Source: Streptosporangiaceae bacterium NEAU-GS5 (GTDB lineage: Bacteria > Actinomycetota > Actinomycetes > Streptosporangiales > Streptosporangiaceae). From it: 47,452 nt of DNA. The DNA is taken from assembly GCA_017592665.1 (NCBI GenBank), contig JAGFNW010000044.1:14751-62202 (forward strand), written 5' to 3'. Each line of letters opens with the position of its first letter. The first letter of the stretch is position 1. A program made the position numbers and the translations under genes. Under the pieces are notes generated by a model. It saw only the letters and a list, made by a program, of their open reading frames with translations. It was not told the origin of the DNA and did not search any database. Of this stretch, positions 8,551 to 16,658 are shown piece after piece.

Positions 8551-9372
8551 ATGATCTGGGTCAACGGCGACCTGCTCTCCCCCGAGGAAGCGGTCGTCTC
8601 GGTGTTCGACCACGGGCTGATGGTCGGCGACGGGGTGTTCGAGACGATCAAGTGCGTCAACGGCGAGTCGTTCGCGCTCACCCGGCACCTCGACCGGCTG
8701 GCCCTGTCCGCCGGGAGACTGGGCCTGCCCGCCCCCGACCTGCCGGCTCTCGCCGACGCCGTGCGTCAGTGCCTCGACGCCGCGCCCCGATGGCCGCTCG
8801 GCCGGATCCGCATCACCCACACCAGCGGCCCCGGCCCCCTCGGCTCCGACCGCGGCGCGGAGGGCCCCAACACCATCGTGATCGTCGGCGAGCAGGCTCC
8901 CTTCCCCGCGACCGCCGCCGTCACCGTCGTGCCCTGGCCGCGCAACGAGCGCGGCGCGCTCACCGGCATCAAGAGCACCTCGTACGGCGACAACGCCAAG
9001 GCCCTGGCCTACGCCAAGGAACGCGGCGGCGGCGAGGCCATCTTCGAGAACCTCGCCGCGAACCTCTGCGAAGGCACCGGCAGCAACATCTTCATCGTCA
9101 CGGGCGGGCGGCTCATCACCCCCACGCTCGAATCCGGCTGCCTGGCCGGAGTCACCCGCGCCCTCGTCCTCGAATGGTGCGGCGGCGACGAGGAAGACGT
9201 CCCGATCGAGGCTCTCTACGAGGCCGAAGAGGCCTTCCTCACCTCCACGACGCGCGATATCCAGCCGATCGCCCTGGTGGACGGGCGGCGGCTGAAGGAG
9301 GCCCCCGGGCCGATGACGCTCGCCGCCATGAAGGTCTGGGCCGAGCGCAGCGCCACCGAGCTCAACCCCTGA
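8551..9372 (+). CDS. pabC: Aminotransferase class IV, aminodeoxychorismate lyase-like
   Basis: The protein has 273 residues starting MIWVNGDLLSPEEAVVSVFD. It is a fold-type IV PLP enzyme: the PLP lysine sits in LTGIKSTSY, followed by GDNAKALAYA, and the glycine-rich phosphate loop is EGTGSNIFIV. After PabB, the expected job is removing pyruvate from aminodeoxychorismate to give p-aminobenzoate. Branched-chain or D-amino-acid aminotransferases share these motifs, so context decides the name. A GGAGG lies 7 bases from the start. It converges on the CHAP hydrolase gene with only 20 bases between the stops. Confidence 0.85.
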   Translation: MIWVNGDLLSPEEAVVSVFDHGLMVGDGVFETIKCVNGESFALTRHLDRLALSAGRLGLPAPDLPALADAVRQCLDAAPRWPLGRIRITHTSGPGPLGSDRGAEGPNTIVIVGEQAPFPATAAVTVVPWPRNERGALTGIKSTSYGDNAKALAYAKERGGGEAIFENLAANLCEGTGSNIFIVTGGRLITPTLESGCLAGVTRALVLEWCGGDEEDVPIEALYEAEEAFLTSTTRDIQPIALVDGRRLKEAPGPMTLAAMKVWAERSATELNP

Positions 9373-9392
9373 CGTCCGTGACCCGGGGAGAC

Positions 9393-10115
9393 TCAGTCCT
9401 TGTGGCGTGAGCCGACCCAGAGTTCGTCCCAGGTCTTCTCGTCCACGGTTCCAGTGTCGGTGAGACCATGCCGGCGCTGGAACCTCTTCAGCGCGGCCGC
9501 CGTGTCCTGCCCGAAATCGCCGTCGACACCGGCCCGGCCCACCGAATAGCCGCGGTTCAGCAGCAGTTCCTGGATGCTCTTCACATCCAGCGTCGGGCCG
9601 AACCCGATCTCGGGGAATTCCGGCACCTGCGGCAGCGACGCCTCCATCGTGTAACGCGGCCGGCCGTAGCCGACGATCCGATTGTGCGTCTTCGAATAGT
9701 GGAACCGGGAAACGCGGTTGCTCCGATTCCCCTCGACCGTGTGAATCATGTCGTCCACCGCGTAGACGGCGCCGACGTGGTCGATGTCCTTCGGCATCAG
9801 GCCGTTGTCCCAGTCGAAGAAGACGACGTCGCCCTTGCGGATCCCGTCGTCCCCCTTGGTCCAGCGGCCGGCGTCGATGAACATCTTGGCGTGCAGCGTC
9901 GTCCGATAGTGATCCCCGACGAGTTCGAGCAGCTCCGGGCCGCCCGCCAGCAGCGCGCACTCGGCCAGGAACATGTCGCACCACGCCTCGTCGGCGATGC
10001 TCGTCCAGTGGTTGCGGATGGCCCAGCGGCGCCCGAAAATCGACTCCCCGTTGCGCCGCTCGTGATAGCCGTCCCAATTCTTGAGCTCGGCGACGAACTG
10101 ATCTGCGGTAGGCAT
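9393..10115 (-). CDS. CHAP-like cell-wall hydrolase with peptidoglycan-binding domain
   Basis: The protein has 240 residues. The N-terminal two-thirds resembles the CHAP/NlpC-P60 thiol peptidase group: the presumed catalytic Cys is in DEAWCDMFLAEC and the His in DIDHVGAVY, with GDVVFFDWDNG before it and TVEGNRSNRV after it. Residues from about 165 onward form a PG_binding_1 repeat (SIQELLLNRGYSVGRAGVDG, DTAAALKRFQRRHGL). There is no signal peptide, so it is a lysin-like enzyme that would need another export route. The start at 10115 has a strong AGGAGGGG. It lies 81 bases after the JAB-E1 gene on the same strand and may be the last gene of that operon. Confidence 0.75.
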   Translation of the reverse strand: MPTADQFVAELKNWDGYHERRNGESIFGRRWAIRNHWTSIADEAWCDMFLAECALLAGGPELLELVGDHYRTTLHAKMFIDAGRWTKGDDGIRKGDVVFFDWDNGLMPKDIDHVGAVYAVDDMIHTVEGNRSNRVSRFHYSKTHNRIVGYGRPRYTMEASLPQVPEFPEIGFGPTLDVKSIQELLLNRGYSVGRAGVDGDFGQDTAAALKRFQRRHGLTDTGTVDEKTWDELWVGSRHKD

Positions 10116-10196
10116 TGTCCCCTCCTGTTTTGGGTTATCAGGATGGGGCGGTGGGCGGGTGGGAGGCATGAGTAGGGGGCTGCTCAATTCCTTTGT

Positions 10197-12107
10197 CTAG
10201 TCGCCGGGTTCTTCGTCGAGTGCCTTGAGCGCGAACACGTCGGGGCTGCCCGTGACGCTTTCACCGATGCCCATGGGATCGGTGCCGCAGGTCGCGCACG
10301 TGTCTTCGCCGGTCACCGTCATCCAAACGCTCTGATAACCGAGCTGACCCGGGGTCTCCGCGAAGACCTTGGGGAAGAAATCCCACTCGGGGACGGTCGA
10401 GAGGATCAGGAACTGGTGGCCGCGGCCCAGCGCCTGCTTGACCAGGTTGGCGCCGGAGTTGTCGTGCGCGCTCGGATGGCTGAGCTCCATCAGGCCGATG
10501 GCGATCTTCACCGACGCGGTCACGACATGGCTGATGTCGACGCCGAGAGCCGGCTCGGCGTTGAGCTTGCCCGTGCCGTAGTTCATGCCGGCGTCGTCCG
10601 AGCCTCCCACGCTGCCCCGGGTGGACGCGGCGCACCGGTAGCAGCGGGTGAGACCGGGGACCGTGAACACCACCTCTCCCGCGCGCCCCTTGGCGTACAT
10701 CCCTCCGAACACGGCCGGGCGGCCGAGCAACCAGGCGTGGTGGTTGAGGGTCAGCTGCGCCTTGGGATCGTCGGTGGCCGCGATGACCAGATCGGCCTCC
10801 TCGACCATCGCGATCAGCGCCTCACTGGAGACGTCGGACAGCGCGGCGGGCACGGTCTGGATGGTCACCGCCGGGTTGATGGCACGCAGCCGGGCCGACA
10901 GCGCGTCCGTCTTGTTCTTCCCGACATCGTCGAGCACGTACACCGAGCGGGACAGATTCTCGGGCCCGACCTGGTCGGGGTCGATCAGCGTGAAGTGTTC
11001 GACCGACGCCCGGGCCAGCGCCTCGGCGGTCTGCGACCCGCCCGAGCCGAGACCCACGATCAGGACCCGAGCCTCACGGAGGACCATGGCGGCGGCCCCG
11101 TCCAGGCGGGCCCGGATCCCGTCCCTGGCCATCACCGCGTCGCGCCTGGTCATCCGCAGCGCGGCGGGATCCACGGCGGCCTTTCCACCTCCGGGAGAAA
11201 AATCGCCTCCAGGACCACCCGCCCGCCGGCCTGACGCCACGACCTGATCCAGCGCGACCGCCAGCCGATCGGCCTCGGGCGCGTTGAGATCCCAGGCCAG
11301 CGGCACCGCGATCGTACGGGACGACGTGCCGGCCGCGAACCGCTCCGCCAGGGCGGCGGCGAGGGTGCGGCCCGTACGCCCGGCATCCTTCGGGGTCAGC
11401 AGGATGACCGGCGGCAGGGTCGGATAGGTCATCGGATAGAGGATCGTGGCGTCGATCGCGTCGTCGCTGAGAGTGGACACCGTGTAGGTGGCCCCGTCGA
11501 CGGTCGTCTGCCCTCCGATGGCGATCGTGGTCATCCGCAGCTTGCCGGCGATCGTCTGGGTGGCGCCGGCCAGCGGCAGCACCCGGGGGTAGGCGGCGAC
11601 GACCTTCACCGCGTCGTCGGTCCGGGCCTCGGCCACGTAGACCGACATCGTGCCGTGCGGCAACGGCAGCCGATGCGTGTCACCCGGCCAGGCGGGCCGC
11701 GAGCCCTGCCCTCTGCCGTGCCGCCCCGGCTCTCCCACGCCCGAATGGACCGTCACGATCGGGCAGATGAACCGGCCCAGCCAGGGGGCCCGGCGAAGAC
11801 TGTCGGCGAAGGCGACGTGGTCGCCTCCTGACGGGACGTTCATCCCGCCCGGGTGCGAGTGCACGATGCCCTTCAGCTCCAGGCCCTGATCGGCGCCCTC
11901 GACTTCGCTGACGCGCTTGCGGAGCCGGTCGGAGGTGGTGTAGGTGACGTGGGTGGCGGCGGCGTGCGGGTCGGGGAGGAAGAGGGACACCACGGGCTGC
12001 CCGATCGGGCCCATGAGCGCCCCGCCGCGCTCGGGCTGGTAGGCGGCGACATGCTCGTCGATGTCCCTCAGCACACTGTCGTAGAAGACCACTTCGATGT
12101 TCGTCAC
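10197..12107 (-). CDS. JAMM/JAB deubiquitinase-like and ThiF/E1-like fusion
   Basis: The protein has 636 residues. Residues 1-115 are a JAB/MPN domain with a complete JAMM zinc site: Glu26 and HSHPGGMNVPSGGD at 83-96 (H-x-H-P-x6-S-x2-D). A middle part, about 150-310, is unassigned. Its TILYPMTYPTLPPVILLTP resembles the proline-rich strand of E2/RWD folds, which is a weak hint only. From about 340 it is a ThiF/MoeB/E1 adenylating domain: VLIVGLGSGGSQTAEAL, the acidic FTLIDPDQV, and NLSRSVYVLDDVGKNK. Two Cys pairs (CYRC and CATC) probably bind zinc. E1 domains activate a ubiquitin-like C-terminus and JAB domains cut such conjugates. The GTG start at 12107 is 2 bases after the stop of the E2-like gene, with AGGA upstream. 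Confidence 0.85.
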   Translation of the reverse strand: MTNIEVVFYDSVLRDIDEHVAAYQPERGGALMGPIGQPVVSLFLPDPHAAATHVTYTTSDRLRKRVSEVEGADQGLELKGIVHSHPGGMNVPSGGDHVAFADSLRRAPWLGRFICPIVTVHSGVGEPGRHGRGQGSRPAWPGDTHRLPLPHGTMSVYVAEARTDDAVKVVAAYPRVLPLAGATQTIAGKLRMTTIAIGGQTTVDGATYTVSTLSDDAIDATILYPMTYPTLPPVILLTPKDAGRTGRTLAAALAERFAAGTSSRTIAVPLAWDLNAPEADRLAVALDQVVASGRRAGGPGGDFSPGGGKAAVDPAALRMTRRDAVMARDGIRARLDGAAAMVLREARVLIVGLGSGGSQTAEALARASVEHFTLIDPDQVGPENLSRSVYVLDDVGKNKTDALSARLRAINPAVTIQTVPAALSDVSSEALIAMVEEADLVIAATDDPKAQLTLNHHAWLLGRPAVFGGMYAKGRAGEVVFTVPGLTRCYRCAASTRGSVGGSDDAGMNYGTGKLNAEPALGVDISHVVTASVKIAIGLMELSHPSAHDNSGANLVKQALGRGHQFLILSTVPEWDFFPKVFAETPGQLGYQSVWMTVTGEDTCATCGTDPMGIGESVTGSPDVFALKALDEEPGD

Positions 12108-12109
12108 GA

Positions 12110-13153
12110 TCAGTCCTGTCCGATGTTGAACTGGAAGCCATAGCCGCGCAGGTAGCACGAGGCGCCGCGGGTCCACAGAGCCGACTTGGCGTAGGTGGCC
12201 CCCATGTCCGGGTAGCCGCTGCCCCTCTTCTTGGTCAGGCAGAGCGTGCCGTCCTCGTACAGGTGCCCGCCGTGTATGTCGAGCTGCCCGCCGAGCCGCG
12301 GGGAGATCAGCGCGACTCGATACACTCCGTAACCGGAGTGGTAGTACAGGAACAACTCGTAGGAATCGCCGAACTCATTGGTGATCCGGTAGAACCACCC
12401 GTCGTAGGTGCCGTCCGAGACCTTGCGCGTGCCGCTCGGCATCCGGGTCCGGGCGAACGTCTCCTCCTTCTGCTTCCGGGACCAGAACTTCTTGTCGGTG
12501 ACCTTCGACATCCGGTCGCTGGATCCGAGCTCGTTGCCCAGCAGGATGTCACCGTCGGGCGTGACGAAGATCTTGTTCTCGGAGCCGCGGCCCTCGTTCC
12601 GCACCGCGCGCTGGATGGCGTTCAGGTCCACGGTCCGCAGCGGCAGGCGGGTCAGCGTGGCAACCCGATCCTGGACGCGGATGGGGCCGGTGTGCGGCCG
12701 GAAGAAGGTGTCCGGGGTCACTCCCGAGACCCGGTCACCGGCGTTCACGTCGCGTCCCAAGATGACGTTGCCCTGCTCATCGACGAAGATGCGCTTGGCC
12801 GGGTCGCTCTGCTGGCCCCCGTTCGCCTGGGCTTCGCGGGCGGCGGCGGCGATGGCGTCGAGGTTCACGTAGAAGGTGTCGGGCGTGACCTCGGAGAGGA
12901 TTTCGCGGCGAGTCGCGTCGTCGGCTTCGATGCTGATGTGACCGTCGTGCCCCACTTCGATCCTGCTGGATGGAGGGGCGGGGGGGCCGGCCGCCTGAGG
13001 CGGCTCGGGGATGGCCTGGTTCGGCGGGATGACCTGGGTCGGAGTCAGGACACGGGTTCCCGCCTGAGGCGGGAACAGGTCGCCGGCCGGGTCGATAGGG
13101 GATTCGGTGCGGGTTGCGGTGGGGCGCTCGGGAGAGTGCGGATACGTTGCCAT
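12110..13153 (-). CDS. E2-like conjugating protein with repeated N-terminal modules
   Basis: The protein has 347 residues from the ATG at 13153. Residues 1-62 are Pro-rich and probably disordered. A module of about 30 residues occurs three times (about 66-95, 121-151, 193-224), with a common pattern of a turn such as DEQGNVIL, then R-x2-x-VT and an aromatic end (VTPDTFY, VTPDTFF, VTDKKFW). Residues about 235-347 look like a bacterial E2 domain: long strands (YELFLYYHSGYGVYRVALI) lead to GGHLYEDGTLCL, where His297 and Cys305 match the E2 H-x7-C arrangement with Cys as candidate thioester residue. Tight coupling to the JAB-E1 gene supports this. No ribosome site is seen at 13153, so the start is uncertain. 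I do not recognise the repeats as ubiquitin. Confidence 0.7.
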   Translation of the reverse strand: MATYPHSPERPTATRTESPIDPAGDLFPPQAGTRVLTPTQVIPPNQAIPEPPQAAGPPAPPSSRIEVGHDGHISIEADDATRREILSEVTPDTFYVNLDAIAAAAREAQANGGQQSDPAKRIFVDEQGNVILGRDVNAGDRVSGVTPDTFFRPHTGPIRVQDRVATLTRLPLRTVDLNAIQRAVRNEGRGSENKIFVTPDGDILLGNELGSSDRMSKVTDKKFWSRKQKEETFARTRMPSGTRKVSDGTYDGWFYRITNEFGDSYELFLYYHSGYGVYRVALISPRLGGQLDIHGGHLYEDGTLCLTKKRGSGYPDMGATYAKSALWTRGASCYLRGYGFQFNIGQD

Positions 13154-13218
13154 ACGCAGAGTTTCAGCTCGAGTCTGCGAAAGGTCTGGGGGGTTGATCC
13201 CCCCACTTCGCCGGAGAG

Positions 13219-13989
13219 TCAGTCGGCCGGCCGCTGTTCGACGAGCCGGATCCACGGGCCGAAGTTGAATATGATCCAGGACAGCCGTTCCATGCTGTTA
13301 CGGGCGCCCTCCACGCGAGGGACGAACTCGTCGGTCAACTCCGCGATGCCCTTTCCCACACCCTTCTCGGGATGCCGGATCCTGGCCGCGATGGCCTGCA
13401 TTGTCGGAACGAAATCACCTGCGGCCACGGCCTGAAGAATTCTGCGCTGCAGGGGAGTGCAACGGAACGGCGTTCTGCTTCTCGCCTGTGACGTATAGGC
13501 ATAGGCGAAGCGTTCCGCCGTGTCATCGATTTCCCGGCCGGTCGCGGCGCCGACCGCCACGTGCACGGCATGCCGTACCGAGGTCATCTCCCGTTCGGGC
13601 CGGTCTGGCTTGGCCGCTTTGCCGGTCGATGGCTGCCTGCGCAAATGAGGGCCCTTGACTATGTGCACCCTGCCGGCGCGTAACTCCACGCCCACCTCGT
13701 AGGCGAGCGCATGCTGCGTGGACGAGGGGATTTCCGGGATCTCGGCGACGAGGGCGACGAGCACCTCGGGAGGCTTGGCGAAATGCCTGCGGATCGCGCG
13801 CGCCCGCACGACCGGGTCATATTCGGCCATGGTGTTGTATGTGGCCTCGAATATCAGAGAATACGCGTCGCCGGCGTCCAGTTCGGCGAGCGAATCGCTT
13901 GGATCGTCCTGGATTGCCGTGGTCTGCCAGTCCGATGGGGCGACCGGGGCGAATGCCCCCGATGCCGTCATCCACACCAAGTGTCGCAT
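13219..13989 (-). CDS. Unknown protein, first gene of the JAB-E1/E2 cluster
   Basis: The protein has 256 residues with no family I recognise. The N-terminal half is mixed helix and strand (YSLIFEATYNTMAEYDPVVR), and the middle is basic. The C-terminal part, CTPLQRRILQAVAAGDFVPT, followed by MQAIAARIRHPEKGVGKGI, has the spacing of a LuxR/sigma-type helix-turn-helix, which is only a suggestion. A regulator or adaptor for the conjugation genes is possible. An AGGGGG lies about 14 bases before the ATG. The stop is 65 bases upstream of the E2-like start on the same strand. An AT-richer, dyad-containing region precedes it. Confidence 0.65.
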   Translation of the reverse strand: MRHLVWMTASGAFAPVAPSDWQTTAIQDDPSDSLAELDAGDAYSLIFEATYNTMAEYDPVVRARAIRRHFAKPPEVLVALVAEIPEIPSSTQHALAYEVGVELRAGRVHIVKGPHLRRQPSTGKAAKPDRPEREMTSVRHAVHVAVGAATGREIDDTAERFAYAYTSQARSRTPFRCTPLQRRILQAVAAGDFVPTMQAIAARIRHPEKGVGKGIAELTDEFVPRVEGARNSMERLSWIIFNFGPWIRLVEQRPAD

Positions 13990-14206
13990 TTCGACCGGCC
14001 GTGCCCCCTTGAGCGTGAAATATGGCGCACGGGCAATGTAACTCGCCGAATCGTGGTAGAGAATAAGTTCTACTAAATGGCGTAATTCGTGGAATAGTGC
14101 ATGACGTGCATTTCGTCATAATTGGGGTGTACTGCCCTTGGTCGAATTAGGGCACGAGCGCGCGCGGCGGATGCGGGGCGGATGCGCGGTGGGAGCCTGG
14201 CGCAGC
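13990..14206 (-). promoter_or_regulatory. AT-richer upstream region with dyads
   Basis: The 217 bases before the first cluster gene are clearly AT-richer than their surroundings. A perfect 6-bp inverted repeat, ATGACG (14101-14106) and CGTCAT (14114-14119), has a 7-base spacer. A 5-bp one, GTAGA (14056-14060) and TCTAC (14069-14073), lies nearer the gene. This is where the promoter of the conjugation cluster and a regulator site should be. The LVIVD stop bounds it at 14207. Confidence 0.4.
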
Positions 14207-15505
14207 TCAGCTCGTCTGCGTCTGCGCGTTGAGGCGGGTCATCCGGGCCGCGGGGATACCGTCGATCCGCAGGATGTCCAGGCCCTTCGTCATGTCACTC
14301 GAGTAGATCAGGCCGTTGTAGCAGTACGCCGACCAGGAGCCGCCGGCCTTCAACGCCGGCGGAAGCGGGCCGCGTTCGAAGTAGCCGATTTCCCGAGGGT
14401 GATCGGAGTCGGTGAAATCCCAGACGGAGATCCCGCCCTGATACCACGCCTGGACCATGACGTCCCGGCCCGGGATCGGAATGAGCGACCCGTTGTGCGC
14501 CACGCAGTTCTCCGTCGGGGTCTGCTCACGTGGAATCTTGAAATAGCCGTGCCGTACGAGATGACGATCCGAAGTGAGCTCATAGACGGCGTCGCCACCC
14601 ATGGTCGACGACGTGCGCCGATCGCAGGTGGGCTCCACCCCACCGCCCAGCTCATCGGAGAAGACCACCTTGGTGCCGGTCTGGTTGAAGGTGGCCGAAT
14701 GCCAGATGGCGAAATTCGGATCCGAAACGGTCTGCAGGACACGGGGATGGATCGGATCGGCGATGTCCATCAGCACGCCGTCCCCGTAGCAGGCCCCGGC
14801 CGCCAGCATCGTGGGCAGATAGACCGTGATGTCGTGGCAGCCGCCCTTGAAGACGTGCGGCTTCGCCACCACTTTCGCCGCCTTCGGGTCCGACAGCGGG
14901 ACCTTGACGACCGACACGATGTCATGCGGATCCGTGCAGGTCGTGGATTCGTACAGGGGTGGCCCCGCCGACGAGACGTACAGGTAGAGGACGTCGCCGG
15001 CCGGGATGAGCGTATGCGTGTGCGAGCCGCACTCGGTCCTGACGGCCTTGAGATACCGCGGATGGGCCCGGTCGGAGATGTCGAAGATCCGGATGCCCTC
15101 CCAGACGGTCGTGCTGTCGGGATCGGGGTGCGTGCTGTGGCAGGTGTCGTCGCTGCGCTCCTGATCGACCGAGAGGAACAGCAGGTCCTTCCACACGGAG
15201 ACGTCGTTCTGCGCGCCCGGGCAGAACACCCGCGCGACCGCCTTCGGACGCGCCGGGTCACCGATGTCGGCCACGGTGAAGCCGTCGTAGTTGCCGATGT
15301 AGGCGTAGTGGCCCTGGAAGGCGACGTCTGTGCCCCACGACTGCGGCTTGTCGAACGGGGCCCGCAGCGGCAGATTCCCGAGCAGGCTCACGTTGCCGCT
15401 GTGCGCGATCGCGTCGATCTCGAGAGCCGCGGAGGTCTGCGCCGGCGTCCCCGATGCGCACGCGGTTGTTATGAAGAGCAGTGCCACGGCGATCGACTTG
15501 CGCAC
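14207..15505 (-). CDS. LVIVD-repeat lipoprotein
   Basis: The protein has 432 residues from a GTG. The N-terminus MRKSIAVALLFITTACASG carries a lipobox-like TTAC, so export and lipid anchoring are likely. Repeated motifs such as HYAYIGNYDGFTVADIGDPA, IRIFDISDRAHPRYLKAV and ISVWDFTDSDHPREIGYF mark an LVIVD beta-propeller of unknown ligand. Its start is only 12 bases from the divergent DUF305 gene, so the promoters must overlap coding sequence or the messages be nearly leaderless. These two families are recurrent neighbours in actinobacteria, from memory. Confidence 0.8.
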   Translation of the reverse strand: MRKSIAVALLFITTACASGTPAQTSAALEIDAIAHSGNVSLLGNLPLRAPFDKPQSWGTDVAFQGHYAYIGNYDGFTVADIGDPARPKAVARVFCPGAQNDVSVWKDLLFLSVDQERSDDTCHSTHPDPDSTTVWEGIRIFDISDRAHPRYLKAVRTECGSHTHTLIPAGDVLYLYVSSAGPPLYESTTCTDPHDIVSVVKVPLSDPKAAKVVAKPHVFKGGCHDITVYLPTMLAAGACYGDGVLMDIADPIHPRVLQTVSDPNFAIWHSATFNQTGTKVVFSDELGGGVEPTCDRRTSSTMGGDAVYELTSDRHLVRHGYFKIPREQTPTENCVAHNGSLIPIPGRDVMVQAWYQGGISVWDFTDSDHPREIGYFERGPLPPALKAGGSWSAYCYNGLIYSSDMTKGLDILRIDGIPAARMTRLNAQTQTS

Positions 15506-15517
15506 ACTATTGAACCT

Positions 15518-16159
15518 ATGGCGGCAACTCGACGATCACGTGCGGCTTTGGTCACGGTTCTGGTGACATCCGGATATCTGGTGACATGCGGATGCGCCGC
15601 GAGCGAGACCCCGACGCCACTGATCGCCGGTTCGGGCGCGCCCGTCGTCGTCCCTGGCGCCCCCGGAGAGCAGGGCCGTACGGCCACGCCGGGGGAGAAG
15701 CTGGGCGACTCCGAGGCCAGAACAGGGGCCGGGGACGTCCGGTTCGCCGAGGCGATGATCCCGCACCACCAGCAGGCGCTGGCGATGGCCGCCCTCGTGG
15801 CCGCCAGGACGCCGAACCAGAAGCTTCGTGCCCTCTCCGAGCGGATCACCGCCGGACAGACCCCCGAGATCACCGTCATGACCCGCTGGTTGAGCGCCCT
15901 CGGCCGTTCGCCCGCCCACGACCACGTCCCCGGGGCGTACGGCATGGCGAGCGAAGCCGAAATGAACCAACTGCGCGGCGCGCGGGGCACCGCCTTCGAC
16001 GCGCTGTTCCTACGCCTGATGATCAGACACCATCAGGGGGCCGTCACCATGGCCGGCCAGGAGCTACGCGACGGCACAGACCGCATCATGCGGACCATGG
16101 CCCAAGAAGTCGTCTCAGGCCAGCAAATCGAGATCACCCGCATGCAGGCCCTGCTCTGA
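15518..16159 (+). CDS. DUF305 family exported protein
   Basis: The protein has 213 residues starting MAATRRSRAALVTVLVTSGY, a lipoprotein-type signal with Cys near residue 25. Two four-helix-bundle halves each carry the DUF305 signature: AEAMIPHHQQALAMA and LFLRLMIRHHQGAVTMA. The family is a ferritin-like exported protein implicated in metal handling, but its exact role is not established. It is divergent from the LVIVD gene by 12 bases and converges on ssgB about 80 bases downstream. Confidence 0.85.
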   Translation: MAATRRSRAALVTVLVTSGYLVTCGCAASETPTPLIAGSGAPVVVPGAPGEQGRTATPGEKLGDSEARTGAGDVRFAEAMIPHHQQALAMAALVAARTPNQKLRALSERITAGQTPEITVMTRWLSALGRSPAHDHVPGAYGMASEAEMNQLRGARGTAFDALFLRLMIRHHQGAVTMAGQELRDGTDRIMRTMAQEVVSGQQIEITRMQALL

Positions 16160-16241
16160 CCGCAGCCTCAGCCCGCCACCCCGAGAGATCGCCGCAGCCG
16201 TGAGAAGCCCCGAACGGGAGCGGCATGACCCGGAGCCGGGG

Positions 16242-16658
16242 CTAGGAGCTCCAGAGCATGTTGGTGAGCTCGTCGTCGAGATCCATGAAGTCGGTCTCCC
16301 GACCGGCCGGGACCAGCTCATATGTCCGATGCAGGAACTCGGTCAGGGGAGCCAGCGGCACCTCGAACAGCGCCTGCCCGAAAGGCGAGGTCAGGCTGAT
16401 GTTGAGGGTGCGCTCGCCATCGGCGCGGGCCGGCCAGACCTGGACGTCGCCCTCGCCTACGCGCCGGACGATGCCCACAGTCAGCAGCTCGCGCGCGAAG
16501 ATCCACTCGACCGGCTCATCGTTCCCTACGTGGAACGCCATCCTGATGGCATACGGATCCTCGGCCGTATAGCTCAGTCCGGCGAGCAAGGGGACGGTAG
16601 TACGGTCGGGGACCACAAGCCGAAGGCCCAGCTCGGCAGAGACGGTGGTGCTGTTCAT
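16242..16658 (-). CDS. ssgB: SsgA/SsgB-like sporulation and cell-division regulator
   Basis: The protein has 138 residues starting MNSTTVSAELGLRLVVPDRT. This is an SsgA-like protein: YTAEDPYAIRMAFHVGNDEP and WIFARELLTVGIVRRVGEGD are close to SsgB, which positions the division ring by recruiting FtsZ during sporulation septation. Length matches the family. An AAAAGG lies upstream of the ATG at 16658. The frame stays open for 77 codons further upstream, but those codons show no family resemblance, so the inner ATG is preferred. Assignment to SsgB rather than another SALP is from overall resemblance. Confidence 0.85.
   Translation of the reverse strand: MNSTTVSAELGLRLVVPDRTTVPLLAGLSYTAEDPYAIRMAFHVGNDEPVEWIFARELLTVGIVRRVGEGDVQVWPARADGERTLNISLTSPFGQALFEVPLAPLTEFLHRTYELVPAGRETDFMDLDDELTNMLWSS

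Noticed and set aside
14138-15517. N-terminal extension of the DUF305 frame
   Set aside because: It lies antisense to the LVIVD gene. The signal peptide and DUF305 body begin at 15518.
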